Program-made: the position numbers and the translations under genes
Part shown: piece by piece, positions 1-7,811 of the stretch
Numbering within the stretch: position 1 is the stretch's first letter
Layout of the letters: each line of letters starts with the position of its first letter
Origin: Hydrogenophaga sp. RAC07
Lineage (GTDB): Bacteria; Pseudomonadota; Gammaproteobacteria; Burkholderiales; Burkholderiaceae_C
Assembly: GCF_001713375.1 (NCBI RefSeq)
Contig: NZ_CP016449.1
Location: 2,170,001-2,234,000 of the forward strand
Length of the DNA stretch: 64,000 nt
Direction of reading: 5' to 3'
The notes under the pieces: generated by a model
What the model saw: the letters and a program-made list of their open reading frames with translations, nothing else
Told to the model about the DNA's origin: nothing
Databases searched by the model: none

Positions 1-101
1 AGGAAAACGAACATCTGCGCGCGGAGGTGGCGTACCTAAAAAAATTGGATGCCTTGGTTCGAGTGAATCGGCAAGCTGCGCAGAAAAAGCGCAAGCCGTG
101 A
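1..101 (+). CDS. IS3-family transposase orfA, C-terminal fragment
   Basis: Reading from base 3, the frame gives a charged helical tail (ENEHLRAEVAYLKKLDALVR...) ending in TGA at 99-101. This is the usual leucine-zipper end of an IS3 OrfA, which carries the helix-turn-helix that binds the terminal repeats. A run of seven A residues at 38-44 sits in this tail. From that run the -1 frame stays open into orfB, so slippage there would make the OrfAB fusion transposase, as known for the family. The TGA stop overlaps the GTG of orfB. The gene start is outside the window. Confidence 0.8.
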   Translation, partial: ENEHLRAEVAYLKKLDALVRVNRQAAQKKRKP

Positions 102-931
102 TCGGACTGAGGCAGGACCACCCGTTACCCGCGCTGCTCAAGGCCGCAGGGCTGTCGCGCAGCACGTTCTACTACCAGGCCAAAGTGCTTGAAGCCGGCG
201 ACAGGTACGCTGGGCTGAAGACGCGCATCCGTGCCATCTACGAGCGCCACAAGGGCCGATACGGATATCGGCGCATCACTGCTGCTCTTTGCCATGCAGG
301 CGAGGTCATCAACCACAAGACTGTTCAGCGTCTGATGCAGGCTCTTGGCCTGAAATCTCTGGTGCGACCCAAGAAGTACCGCTCCTACCGTGGACAGATC
401 GCCGCCGCTCCCAATTTGCTGAATCGCCAATTCGAGGCCAACGGAGCAAACCAGAAATGGGTGACTGATGTGACCGAATTCAATGTCGGGGGCAACAAGC
501 TCTACCTGTCCCCGGTGATGGACCTCTACAACGGGGAAATTGTGGCCTACGAGATGCTTGAGCGCCCTGTCTTCGCGCTGGTGGGGCGCATGCTGAAGAA
601 AGCGCTGGCCCGGCTCTCAGACCAAGATTCGCCGCTGCTTCACTCCGATCAGGGCTGGCAGTACCAGATGCCCGCCTACAGACGCCAACTCATCGACCAT
701 GGACTGCACCAAAGCATGTCGCGCAAGGGCAACTGTCTGGACAACGCAGCGATGGAGAGCTTCTTCGGCACGTTGAAAAGCGAGTTCTTCTACTTGACCA
801 AATTCGCAAGCATCAAGCAACTCCAGCAAGGCCTACATCGCTACATCCACTACTACAACCACCACCGCATCAAGCTCAAACTCAAAGGCCTGAGTCCAGT
901 TCAATACCGGATTCAGGCCTTGAGCCGCTGA
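98..931 (+). CDS. IS3-family transposase orfB (DDE integrase)
   Basis: The 277-residue product is an IS3 OrfB. It has an N-terminal HTH_21-like segment (YERHKGRYGYRRI, about residues 48-60) followed by an rve integrase core. The core shows WVTDVTEF (first Asp), LHSDQGWQY (second Asp) and the late Glu in NAAMESFFGTLKSE. The complete catalytic triad implies an active copy. The GTG at 98 overlaps the orfA stop. In this family the protein is normally made as a frameshift fusion with OrfA, and the -1 frame is open back to the A7 run at 38-44. No frameshift or stop interrupts it. Confidence 0.93.
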   Translation: MIGLRQDHPLPALLKAAGLSRSTFYYQAKVLEAGDRYAGLKTRIRAIYERHKGRYGYRRITAALCHAGEVINHKTVQRLMQALGLKSLVRPKKYRSYRGQIAAAPNLLNRQFEANGANQKWVTDVTEFNVGGNKLYLSPVMDLYNGEIVAYEMLERPVFALVGRMLKKALARLSDQDSPLLHSDQGWQYQMPAYRRQLIDHGLHQSMSRKGNCLDNAAMESFFGTLKSEFFYLTKFASIKQLQQGLHRYIHYYNHHRIKLKLKGLSPVQYRIQALSR

Positions 932-941
932 CTTCTAACCG

Positions 942-964
942 TCCAACTAATTGGGGTCAGTTCA
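942..964 (+). repeat. Right terminal inverted repeat of the IS
   Basis: The 23 bases read on the minus strand begin TGAACTGACCCCAATT, a typical IS3/IS150-group tip starting with TG. The host sequence begins at about 965. The matching left repeat is outside the window, so the exact boundary is inferred. Confidence 0.7.
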
Positions 965-996
965 CACGGCCGGGTTTTTTGTTGTGCACCATCTGA

Positions 997-2421
997 TCAG
1001 AAGTCGCCACCGCCGGCCAGACTCTCGAAGCGCGTGAGCATGTTCAGGAAGGCCAGCTTCACCGTGCCCGTTGGGCCGTTTCGCTGCTTGCCGATGATGA
1101 TCTCGGCCACACCGGGTTCCTTGCACGCGTCCTTGGTGTAGTACTCGTCGCGGTAGATGAACATGATGATGTCCGCATCCTGCTCGATGGCGCCCGATTC
1201 GCGCAGGTCGCTCATCATGGGGCGTTTGTCGGTACGGGTCTCCACACTTCGGTTGAGCTGCGAGAGCGCAATCACAGGACACTGCAATTCCTTGGCCAGC
1301 ATCTTCAGGCCACGCGAGATCTCGCCCAGCTCGGAAGCTCGGTTGTCACCGTCGCCACCGCTGCCGCTCATGAGCTGCAAGTAGTCCACCACGATCAGGC
1401 CGAGCTTGCCGCACTGGCGCGAGAGGCGTCGTGCGTTGGCGCGCAGCACGCTGGCGGTGAGACCCGGGGTTTCGTCGATGTGCAGCGACACGTTGCGCAG
1501 CTTCTCGATGGCTTCGGTCAAGCGCGGCCACTCGTCGTCGGTGAGTTTGCCGTTGCGCAGGTGGGACTGGTTGATCCGGCCGATCGAGCCGACGATACGC
1601 ACCGCCAACTGCGAGGCACCCATCTCCATGGAAAACACCGCCACCGGCAGGCCTTCGTTGAGCGCCACGTGTTCGGCGATGTTGATCGCAAACGCGGTCT
1701 TGCCCATGGACGGGCGCGCGGCCAACACGACCAGATCACCGGCTTGCAGGCCTGAAGTCATGCGGTCCAGATCGACGAATCCGGTGGGCACGCCGGTGAT
1801 GTCGTTGGGGTTGTCGGCCATTTCCTGCACGCGGTCGAGCAGCTCGACCACCAGCGTGTCCATGCCCTGGAAGCCCTCCTTCATCCGCGAACCTTCTTCG
1901 CCGATGTTGAAGATCTTCTGCTCAGCCTCGTCGAGGATCTTGTCGACCGACTTGCCCTGCGTGTTGAAGGCTGCGGTGGCGATCTCGTCGCTGGCAGCCA
2001 CCAGTTTGCGCAGGATGGCGCGCTCACGCACGATCTCGGCGTAACGTCGGATGTTGGCCGCGCTCGGCACGTACTGCGCCAGCGAGTTCAAGTAAGCCAG
2101 ACCCCCGGCTTCCTCGGCTTTCCCGAGGTTCTGCAAGTGCTCGAAAACGGTCACCACGTCGGCGGGCTTGCTGGCGTTGACCATCGTGGCGATGGCCGAG
2201 TACGTCAGGCGGTGTTCGTAACGGTAGAAGTCGGAGTCGTTGACAAGATCCGCCACCCGGTCCCACGCGCCGTTGTCGAGCAGCAGGCCACCGAGCACGC
2301 TGGACTCGGCTTCGATGGAGTGCGGGGGAACACGCAACTGAGCGACCTGGCGGTCAGCTCCGCCGGCCTCGTCCAGGCCGGCATCAAAGGAGGAGAAGGA
2401 ACTGGAAAAAACGGCGGACAT
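997..2421 (-). CDS. dnaB: Replicative DNA helicase DnaB
   Basis: The 474-residue product is the hexameric 5'-3' helicase of the replication fork, loaded by DnaC-type loaders and bound to DnaG primase. The N-terminal DnaB domain (about 30-135) is followed by a RecA-like motor with Walker A RPSMGKT at 236-242 and Walker B LIVVDYLQLM at 341-350. The motif SQLNRSVETR follows. Length is normal and no intein is present. It lies downstream of rplI on the same strand but beyond a strong terminator, so it probably has its own promoter. No strong Shine-Dalgarno is seen at the chosen ATG. An IS element sits just past the stop. Confidence 0.97.
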   Translation of the reverse strand: MSAVFSSSFSSFDAGLDEAGGADRQVAQLRVPPHSIEAESSVLGGLLLDNGAWDRVADLVNDSDFYRYEHRLTYSAIATMVNASKPADVVTVFEHLQNLGKAEEAGGLAYLNSLAQYVPSAANIRRYAEIVRERAILRKLVAASDEIATAAFNTQGKSVDKILDEAEQKIFNIGEEGSRMKEGFQGMDTLVVELLDRVQEMADNPNDITGVPTGFVDLDRMTSGLQAGDLVVLAARPSMGKTAFAINIAEHVALNEGLPVAVFSMEMGASQLAVRIVGSIGRINQSHLRNGKLTDDEWPRLTEAIEKLRNVSLHIDETPGLTASVLRANARRLSRQCGKLGLIVVDYLQLMSGSGGDGDNRASELGEISRGLKMLAKELQCPVIALSQLNRSVETRTDKRPMMSDLRESGAIEQDADIIMFIYRDEYYTKDACKEPGVAEIIIGKQRNGPTGTVKLAFLNMLTRFESLAGGGDF

Positions 2422-2556
2422 CGGCGTGCAAAAAGTAAAGGGCCATGGTACGCGCTGGACCGTGGGAAGTCATGGGACAAGTCTGTGGACAAGTCCGGTA
2501 AAAGGGGTGGATGACGGACGGCCGGGCGGGCCTTTGGCGCAGCACCATACGCACAC

Positions 2557-2590
2557 AAAAAAAAGCCGCAGCCCGAAGGGCGGCGGCTTT
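2557..2590 (-). terminator. Rho-independent terminator after rplI
   Basis: On the minus strand a GC-rich stem (GCCGC/GCCC pairing with GGGC/GCGGC around a TTC loop) is followed by eight T residues. It lies 32 bp past the rplI stop and separates the ribosomal operon from dnaB. Confidence 0.88.
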
Positions 2591-2621
2591 CGAGCGAAGC
2601 GCCTGAGCGCTCGCGCGGGAC

Positions 2622-3074
2622 TCAGGCGGTTTCGCCGAGCACCGTGACGTTGACGTCGACCGTCACGTCGGTGTGCAGGTTCACGCTCACCGTGTAGTCG
2701 CCCACGTTCTTCAGGGGACCATTGGGCATGCGCACTTGCGACTTCGCAACCTTGAAGCCTTGTTTGTTCAGCTCTTCGGACACGTCGTGGTTGGTGACAG
2801 AGCCGAACAGGCGACCGTCAACACCGGCTTTTTGCGACAGCTTGACCGTCACAGCGGCAAGCTTCTCGCCCAAAGCCTGGGCTTCGGCGTGTTTGGCAGC
2901 GGCCACTTTTTCGAGTTCGACGCGGCGTGCTTCGAATTCGGCGATGGCGTTTTGCGTGGCGCGGCGGGCGCGGCCGGACGGAATCAGGAAGTTGCGGGCG
3001 TAGCCGTCCTTGACCTTGACCACATCGCCGAGGGCGCCGAGATTGACAACTTTGTCGAGCAGGATGATTTGCAT
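2622..3074 (-). CDS. rplI: 50S ribosomal protein L9
   Basis: The 150-residue product binds 23S rRNA at the base of the L1 stalk and helps keep reading frame. The N-terminal L9 domain begins [19 protein letters not shown] and includes the GYARNFLIP signature. A long helix (about 40-75) joins it to the C-terminal domain. A longer in-frame start 34 codons upstream is rejected because it overlaps rpsR and adds non-homologous sequence. An AGAGAG-type ribosome site precedes the chosen ATG. It is the last gene of rpsF-priB-rpsR-rplI. Confidence 0.96.
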   Translation of the reverse strand: MQIILLDKVVNLGALGDVVKVKDGYARNFLIPSGRARRATQNAIAEFEARRVELEKVAAAKHAEAQALGEKLAAVTVKLSQKAGVDGRLFGSVTNHDVSEELNKQGFKVAKSQVRMPNGPLKNVGDYTVSVNLHTDVTVDVNVTVLGETA

Positions 3075-3087
3075 GTCAGGCTCTCTT

Positions 3088-3369
3088 TCAGACGCGGTGC
3101 TGGTCGCTGTAAGGCAACATGCCGAGGAAGCGCGCACGCTTGATGGCGGTGTTGACCTGACGCTGGTAGAAGGCACGCGTGCCGGTCAGGCGCGCGGGGA
3201 TGATCTTGCCGTTTTCGGCGATGAAGTCGCGCAGGACATCCACGTCCTTGTAGTCGACTTCTTCGACGTTGGCCACGGTGAAGCGGCAGAAGCGCTTGCG
3301 CTTGAACAGCAGCGATTGGGTGTTGCGCTTGGGGCGCTTGTCTTTGTTGAAACGTTTGGGTGACGCCAT
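3088..3369 (-). CDS. rpsR: 30S ribosomal protein S18
   Basis: This 93-residue basic protein of the 30S platform binds S6 and 16S rRNA. It shows the S18 core FCRFT...IDYKDV-like segment (here [16 protein letters not shown]) and the ending FLGMLPYSD. It lies 11 bp after priB and 13 bp before rplI, so the four genes are one transcription unit. Length and sequence are ordinary for the family. Confidence 0.97.
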   Translation of the reverse strand: MASPKRFNKDKRPKRNTQSLLFKRKRFCRFTVANVEEVDYKDVDVLRDFIAENGKIIPARLTGTRAFYQRQVNTAIKRARFLGMLPYSDQHRV

Positions 3370-3380
3370 GATGGGCCTTC

Positions 3381-3668
3381 CTATGTCTTGCTGAAATCTT
3401 GGATGTGGAACACCACGCCTTTGCCGTTGCGCGCGTTGGTCAGGAAGCCGTGAAACTCACAAACCGAATCGAGACCCTGTCGGGAGAGGATTTCGGCGTG
3501 CGACCCGAAGGCGATGGCCCTGAGTTGCAGTTTCACTTGCCTGGGGGTGTCCAGTTCGACAATCTGCGACTCGTGTTCGAGCACGAGGTTGACGGCCGGT
3601 ATGCCTGCCGGTGTGTACCGCAGGCTCTGCACCTGCACCACCACGGCCGACAATTGAGTCTGGTTCAC
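3381..3668 (-). CDS. priB: Primosomal replication protein N (PriB)
   Basis: This 95-residue OB-fold protein is related to SSB. It binds single-stranded DNA and PriA during restart of stalled forks. The OB core is visible in [17 protein letters not shown] and in the strand pair ending VVFHIQDF. Its place between rpsF and rpsR is the standard location in beta- and gammaproteobacteria and supports the call. Transcription is shared with the ribosomal genes on either side. Confidence 0.94.
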   Translation of the reverse strand: MNQTQLSAVVVQVQSLRYTPAGIPAVNLVLEHESQIVELDTPRQVKLQLRAIAFGSHAEILSRQGLDSVCEFHGFLTNARNGKGVVFHIQDFSKT

Positions 3669-3694
3669 CCGTTGACGTTAACGCGCACCGGGCA

Positions 3695-4093
3695 TCATGC
3701 CTGGGCCTGTTCCTGCGGTTGGTGCTGCTGGGGGCGCTGCTCTGGCTGCTGAAGCTTGCGGGCTTCTTCGCGCTCGACCGACTTCATCATGGACGAAGGA
3801 CCGGTGTCGGCTTTTTTGCGCAGCACGGTGAGGTGGCGCAGCACGGCGTCGTTGAACTTGAAGGCGTGCTCCAGTTCGGCCATCACGGCCTGATCGGCCT
3901 CGATGTTGACGCACAGGTAGTGGGCCTTGGACAGCTTGTTGATCTGGTAAGCCATCTGGCGACGACCCCAGTCTTCAACGCGGTGGATCTTGCCGCCGCC
4001 GGCGGTGATCATGCCCTTGTAGCGCTCCAGCATGGCTGGAACTTGTTCGCTTTGATCCGGATGGATCAGCAAAACGATTTCGTAATGACGCAT
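3695..4093 (-). CDS. rpsF: 30S ribosomal protein S6
   Basis: The 132-residue product is the S18 partner in the 30S platform. It starts [17 protein letters not shown] and has the ferredoxin-like S6 fold with the conserved stretch [21 protein letters not shown]. The C-terminal tail is long and rich in Gln/Pro/Ala (after about residue 110), as often seen in this lineage. A start 34 codons earlier is open but non-homologous. An AAGGAGA ribosome site precedes the chosen ATG. It is the first gene of the ribosomal operon. Confidence 0.96.
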   Translation of the reverse strand: MRHYEIVLLIHPDQSEQVPAMLERYKGMITAGGGKIHRVEDWGRRQMAYQINKLSKAHYLCVNIEADQAVMAELEHAFKFNDAVLRHLTVLRKKADTGPSSMMKSVEREEARKLQQPEQRPQQHQPQEQAQA

Positions 4094-4193
4094 GGACTCT
4101 CCTTGTGGATTCGCCCACCTGCAAAGGCGGGCTTGGGTTGGAGCTGCCCCCAGCGTCAGATGGGGTGCAGCAAGGCAAGCCCACGATTCTAGC

Positions 4194-4228
4194 AAAAAAC
4201 CCGGCCAGTCGTGAAACTGGCCGGGTTC
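4194..4228 (-). terminator. Terminator of the DUF4212-symporter operon
   Basis: On the minus strand AACCCGGCCAGT pairs with ACTGGCCGGGTT around a short loop and is followed by six T residues. It lies between the symporter stop at 4282 and the rpsF start at 4093. The sequence just after the T-run contains TAGAAT, a possible -10 for rpsF, but no convincing -35 was found. Confidence 0.9.
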
Positions 4229-4281
4229 CTGGGCTCACCGGCCGCCGAAGCGGGCAGTGAGCAGGGTGACTGAGGCTGCGC

Positions 4282-6393
4282 TCAGTTCATGCGCAGGCTG
4301 GGGTAACGCACGTGTTCCACCAGCTGCTGGACCTTGCGGCTCGGGGCCGGGGTGACCAGGCTCAGCAGGATGATCACGGCAAAACCGACCGGCACGCCAA
4401 ACACGCCGGCCGAGATCGGCAGGATGCCGAACCACAGCTCGATGGGCGAGGTCACGCCGAAGATGCCGCGCATCCAGGGCTGGGTGGTCACCATGTAGTA
4501 CACGGTGATGCCCAGACCGGCGACCATGCCGGCGGAGGCGGCAATGCCGGTGGCGCGCTTCCAGAAGATGCCGAGCACCAGCGCCGGGAAGAACGCTGCC
4601 GCCGCGAACGAGAACGCCGCAGAGACCAGGAACAGGATGTCCGCCGGTTTCTGCGCCGCCACATACGCCGCACACAGGGCCACGATCAGCAGCAGCATCT
4701 TGGAGATGGTGACGCGGCGGGCCGTGGATGCGTTGGGGTCGATCATCTTGTAGTACAGGTCGTGCGACAGCGCGTTGGCGATGGTGAGCAGCAAACCATC
4801 GGCCGTGGACAGCGCAGCGGCCAGGCCACCGGCGGCCACCAGACCCGAGATCACGTACGGCAAGCCACCAATTTCAGGCGTGGCCAGCACGATGATGTCG
4901 CCACCGATGGTCATCTCGTTGAGCTGCAGCAGGCCGTCCTTGTTGATATCGGTGATCGACATCAGCGAAGGATCCACCTTGTTCCACGAAGCCACCCAGG
5001 CGGGCAACTGGTCAAACGGCGTGCCGACCAGCACATGGAACACCTCGTATTTCACCAGCACGGCCAAAGCCGGGGCGGTGAAGTACAGCAGGAAGATGAA
5101 GAACAGCGACCATGTGACCGACTCGCGCGCTTCCCGCACGCTGGGCACCGTGTAGTAGCGCATCAGGATGTGCGGCAGCGCGGCCGTGCCGATCATCAGG
5201 CAGAAGATCAGCGCCAGGAAGTTCAGCCGCGAGGTGTCGTAGGCCGCCACGGCGGCTGCATCACCATTGGGATCTCCCGAGAACTGCTGCGCGTGCGGCG
5301 GCATGCCGTTGAGCGGTCGCGCCTTGGTGTCGGCAGCGGCTTTGGCGCGCGTCCAGGCGGCCTTGGCTGCAGCTTCGTCCTTGGGCAGATCCGCAATCGC
5401 CTTTTCAGCAGCGGAGAGCTCGGCCGACGGTGCATTGGCAGCGCGCAACTGGGCCAGCTTGGCTTCGGCGGCGGCCTTGTCGGCAGCCAGCGCAGCGGCG
5501 GGGTTCTTGAGCTTCTCAGCCAGTGCGGCCGAACGCTGCTTGAAGATCTCGCGAACTTCCAGCTCTTTCGGATCGGCTGCCAGCAGCTTTTCCTTGGCCG
5601 TGACCTTCTCCAGCTGGAAGCCGTAGATGGCCTGCGGCACCGGCACGCTGGTCTGTTTTACCGACAACCACACCACCGGGATCATGTAAGCCACGATCAG
5701 GATGATGTACTGCGCCACCTGCGTCCAGGTCACGGCGCGCATGCCGCCCAGGAACGAGCACACCAGAATGCCGCCCAGCCCCAGGAAGATCCCGAGTTCG
5801 AAAGCCACGCCGGTCAGGCGCGAGGTGATCAGGCCCACGCCATAGATCTGCGCGACCACGTAGGTGAACGAGCAGAGAATGGCCGCAAAGATGCCGATGA
5901 AACGAGGCAGGTTGCCGCCGTAGCGCTCACCCAGGAAGTCGGGAATGGTGAACTGACCGAACTTGCGCAGGTAGGGTGCGAGGAACAGCGCCACCAGGCA
6001 GTAACCACCGGTCCAGCCCATGATGAAGGCCAGGCCGCTGTAGCCGGTCAGGTAGAGCGTACCGGCCATGCCGATGAACGACGCGGCAGACATCCAGTCC
6101 GCGCCCGTGGCCATGCCGTTGTAGACCGCTGGAACCCGTCGCCCCGCCACGTAGTACTCGGCGGCGTCGGTGGTGCGACTCATGATGCCGATGCCGGCGT
6201 ACAGGCCGATGGTGGCGAGCAGAAAGATGAAGCCGATCCATTCGCGCGACAACCCCATTTGCTCGAGGATGGCCAGGGCCACCACGAACACGAAGAAGCC
6301 ACCGGTGTACCACTTGTACACCTTGTTGAGCTGCTGTTTGAATGCCTTGTTGCTGCCGGAGCCGCCGGCGCCCGTTTCGAACATGCCTGCCAT
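4282..6393 (-). CDS. Sodium:solute symporter, VC_2705-type (acetate/monocarboxylate importer)
   Basis: The 703-residue inner-membrane protein belongs to the SSS (SLC5) family and takes up small carboxylates with sodium. The signature ATGADWMSAASFIGMAG lies near the N-terminus, followed by about 13 membrane helices. Two features are odd. A charged Ala/Lys/Glu-rich insertion of roughly 110 residues (about 265-375) interrupts the helices, where ordinary members have a short loop. An EF-hand-like loop (DINKDGLLQLNE, 482-493) lies in a later loop. The start at 6393 is chosen because GAGGA lies 8 bases upstream; a start at 6420 would overlap the DUF4212 gene. The preceding DUF4212 gene is its usual partner. 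The substrate is inferred. Confidence 0.88.
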   Translation of the reverse strand: MAGMFETGAGGSGSNKAFKQQLNKVYKWYTGGFFVFVVALAILEQMGLSREWIGFIFLLATIGLYAGIGIMSRTTDAAEYYVAGRRVPAVYNGMATGADWMSAASFIGMAGTLYLTGYSGLAFIMGWTGGYCLVALFLAPYLRKFGQFTIPDFLGERYGGNLPRFIGIFAAILCSFTYVVAQIYGVGLITSRLTGVAFELGIFLGLGGILVCSFLGGMRAVTWTQVAQYIILIVAYMIPVVWLSVKQTSVPVPQAIYGFQLEKVTAKEKLLAADPKELEVREIFKQRSAALAEKLKNPAAALAADKAAAEAKLAQLRAANAPSAELSAAEKAIADLPKDEAAAKAAWTRAKAAADTKARPLNGMPPHAQQFSGDPNGDAAAVAAYDTSRLNFLALIFCLMIGTAALPHILMRYYTVPSVREARESVTWSLFFIFLLYFTAPALAVLVKYEVFHVLVGTPFDQLPAWVASWNKVDPSLMSITDINKDGLLQLNEMTIGGDIIVLATPEIGGLPYVISGLVAAGGLAAALSTADGLLLTIANALSHDLYYKMIDPNASTARRVTISKMLLLIVALCAAYVAAQKPADILFLVSAAFSFAAAAFFPALVLGIFWKRATGIAASAGMVAGLGITVYYMVTTQPWMRGIFGVTSPIELWFGILPISAGVFGVPVGFAVIILLSLVTPAPSRKVQQLVEHVRYPSLRMN

Positions 6394-6397
6394 GGTG

Positions 6398-6658
6398 TTA
6401 TTCCTCGGTCTCTTCGACACCGTGTTCGATGTCGAGTTTGTTCATGTACCAGGCGTAGTACCCAATGATCACGCAGTACACAGCCAAGGCGCCTTGTGCA
6501 CCCACCCAGAAGCTGAACGGCCAACCGAAGAAGTTGAAGCTCAGTTCACGTGCGAAGTAGCTCACCACGAACGTCACGACGAACCATATTGCGAGCAATA
6601 TGGCGGTGACGTTGAGGTTTTTCCGCCAGTAGCGGCGGTGCTTGTCAGTCAGTTCCAT
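6398..6658 (-). CDS. DUF4212 small membrane subunit of the symporter
   Basis: The 86-residue protein has two predicted membrane helices (about 16-40 and 48-72) and the family opening RRYWRKNL. DUF4212 proteins nearly always sit directly before VC_2705-type symporters and are thought to be accessory subunits; no enzymatic role is known. The start at 6658 has a GGAGGT site 8 bases upstream. Two upstream in-frame ATGs are less well placed. The stop is 4 bases before the symporter ATG. A second copy of this pair lies at 19001-21131. Confidence 0.9.
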   Translation of the reverse strand: MELTDKHRRYWRKNLNVTAILLAIWFVVTFVVSYFARELSFNFFGWPFSFWVGAQGALAVYCVIIGYYAWYMNKLDIEHGVEETEE

Positions 6659-6805
6659 GCGATCGACCTCCATCAAGAACACCCTCTCGGGCACATCACG
6701 GACACCACCCCAGTCCCCCCGGGCAGCCTGCAACCCGTCCGCGTTTCTCGGCAACCGGCTCCCACCGGCTCCCCCTTTTGGCGGCTGCGCAGCAGCAGCG
6801 TGAAA

Positions 6806-7384
6806 TCAGGCCTGGGCTTGTTGCCCAAGACCGGTCTCACGCTCCAGCTGAGCGGCCACTTTCGGCTCGAACTTTTGGAGGTGGCGAATGATCTTCGCGG
6901 CCTCGTCGGGTTCTTGCCGGTCCACATGAACCCGGGCCAGCTGGTACCAGCCGTAGGGGCTCATCGGTTGCAGTTCGGTGTTCTTGCGCAGGGCGGTGAC
7001 GGCTTCGTCGAAGCGGCGCTGGCGGATGAGACTCAGGGCCAGGCCGTACCAGGCCCGGTCGAGTTGCGGATCGAGTTCGGTGGCGCGCCGGAAAGCCGCT
7101 TCGGCTTGTTCCAGGTGGCCCATTTCTTCGCTGAGGTAACCCAGGTTGAACCAGCCCGCGGGCTGGGTGGGCTGGGCGGCCACCAGTTGCTGCAAAGCCT
7201 GCTGTGCGCCGGCCTTGTCGCCGAGCTCGGCCAGCAGGTGGGCTCGGGTGGCCAGCGCGTAGGGATCGGTCGCGTGTGTGTCGAGCAGGTCACCCACCCG
7301 CTCCAGTGCTCGCTCGCGCTGACCAAACAGCACCAGCGCGCGAATCTGCAGCTGGACGAACTTGCGGTTGAGCGTACGGTTCAT
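6806..7384 (-). CDS. TPR-repeat protein
   Basis: The 192-residue product is made almost entirely of tetratricopeptide repeats. At least three consensus units are readable, for example AGWFNLGYLSEEMGHLEQAEAA and RAWYGLALSLIRQRRFDEAV. It has no signal peptide or catalytic motif, so it probably acts as a cytoplasmic scaffold. Its ATG overlaps the stop of the upstream membrane-protein gene (ATGA), so the two are translationally coupled. The DUF4212 gene follows after 147 bp on the same strand, which suggests a link with the transporter, but this is context only. Confidence 0.82.
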   Translation of the reverse strand: MNRTLNRKFVQLQIRALVLFGQRERALERVGDLLDTHATDPYALATRAHLLAELGDKAGAQQALQQLVAAQPTQPAGWFNLGYLSEEMGHLEQAEAAFRRATELDPQLDRAWYGLALSLIRQRRFDEAVTALRKNTELQPMSPYGWYQLARVHVDRQEPDEAAKIIRHLQKFEPKVAAQLERETGLGQQAQA

Positions 7385-7683
7385 TGACACAGCGCCACCC
7401 CGATCTTCAAACAATGGTTGACCTTGGTCAGCGTCACCGCCACCCAGATGAAGGCCAGAAGGAAGAACGCCACCAGAGGCAGGTGGCGTTCGAGCACAAA
7501 CTTTGGCGTCACCAGACGGGCCACCTGCACAAACGGTTTTCCCATTTGTTGAAGCACCTGGTAGAAGAGATTGGTGTCCCTGCGCTTGCCGGCGAGCAAG
7601 CCCAGCACCCATTGGCCGACGAGCGCCAGCAGGGCGATTTCGGTGATCAGCTTGACCGCGGAAATGAAGAACAGCATGGGCAC
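7381..7683 (-). CDS. Conserved small membrane protein, function unknown
   Basis: The 100-residue protein has two hydrophobic segments (about 5-30 and 68-88) flanking a soluble loop (GKRRDTNLFYQVLQQMGKPF). I do not recognise a characterised family. It is the first gene of a coupled pair with the TPR protein and is divergent from the CBS/DUF294 gene. The intergenic region ahead of it carries the motif at 7717-7746 that recurs ahead of the second DUF4212-symporter pair, so it may be part of the carboxylate-uptake regulon. Confidence 0.75.
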   Translation of the reverse strand: MPMLFFISAVKLITEIALLALVGQWVLGLLAGKRRDTNLFYQVLQQMGKPFVQVARLVTPKFVLERHLPLVAFFLLAFIWVAVTLTKVNHCLKIGVALCQ

Positions 7684-7716
7684 TTCGATTGTTTGGCGCC
7701 ATTCTGGATTTGCAAC

Positions 7717-7746
7717 TTACCGCTTTCTTACAGAAGCTCCTGCAGC
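7717..7746. promoter_or_regulatory. Shared candidate regulatory motif, copy 1
   Basis: TTACCGCTTTCTTACAG is followed 7 bases later by TGCAGC. Nearly the same arrangement, with a 6-base gap, is at 21238-21266. Both copies sit in divergent intergenic regions of symporter modules. The identity of the binding protein is unknown. See the finding on this motif. Confidence 0.5.
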
Positions 7747-7811
7747 CCGTTTGAGGCAGGTCAAACCCTCTAAGTGTTTACCCGCACCGCTATATGAATG
7801 AGGGATATACG

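Larger units (their letters stand above)
1..964 (+). mobile_element. IS3-family insertion sequence (IS150-like), right part
   Basis: The window opens inside an insertion sequence. The 3' end of a small orfA overlaps orfB, which carries the DDE integrase core. The right terminal inverted repeat ends with the CA dinucleotide typical of the IS3 family at about 964. The left end, and so the target-site duplication, lies outside the window. The element points toward the convergent dnaB gene and ends 32 bp past its stop. IS3-family membership is firm; the IS150 subgroup is inferred from the transposase. Confidence 0.88.

Noticed and set aside
4170..4194. Full promoter for rpsF just after the terminator T-run
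   Set aside because: TAGAAT is a possible -10, but no -35 at the right distance was convincing, so it is not listed as a feature.
4312..6468. A 718-codon open frame on the plus strand opposite the first symporter
   Set aside because: Very His/Gln/Arg-rich, no domains; the minus strand carries a clear transporter.
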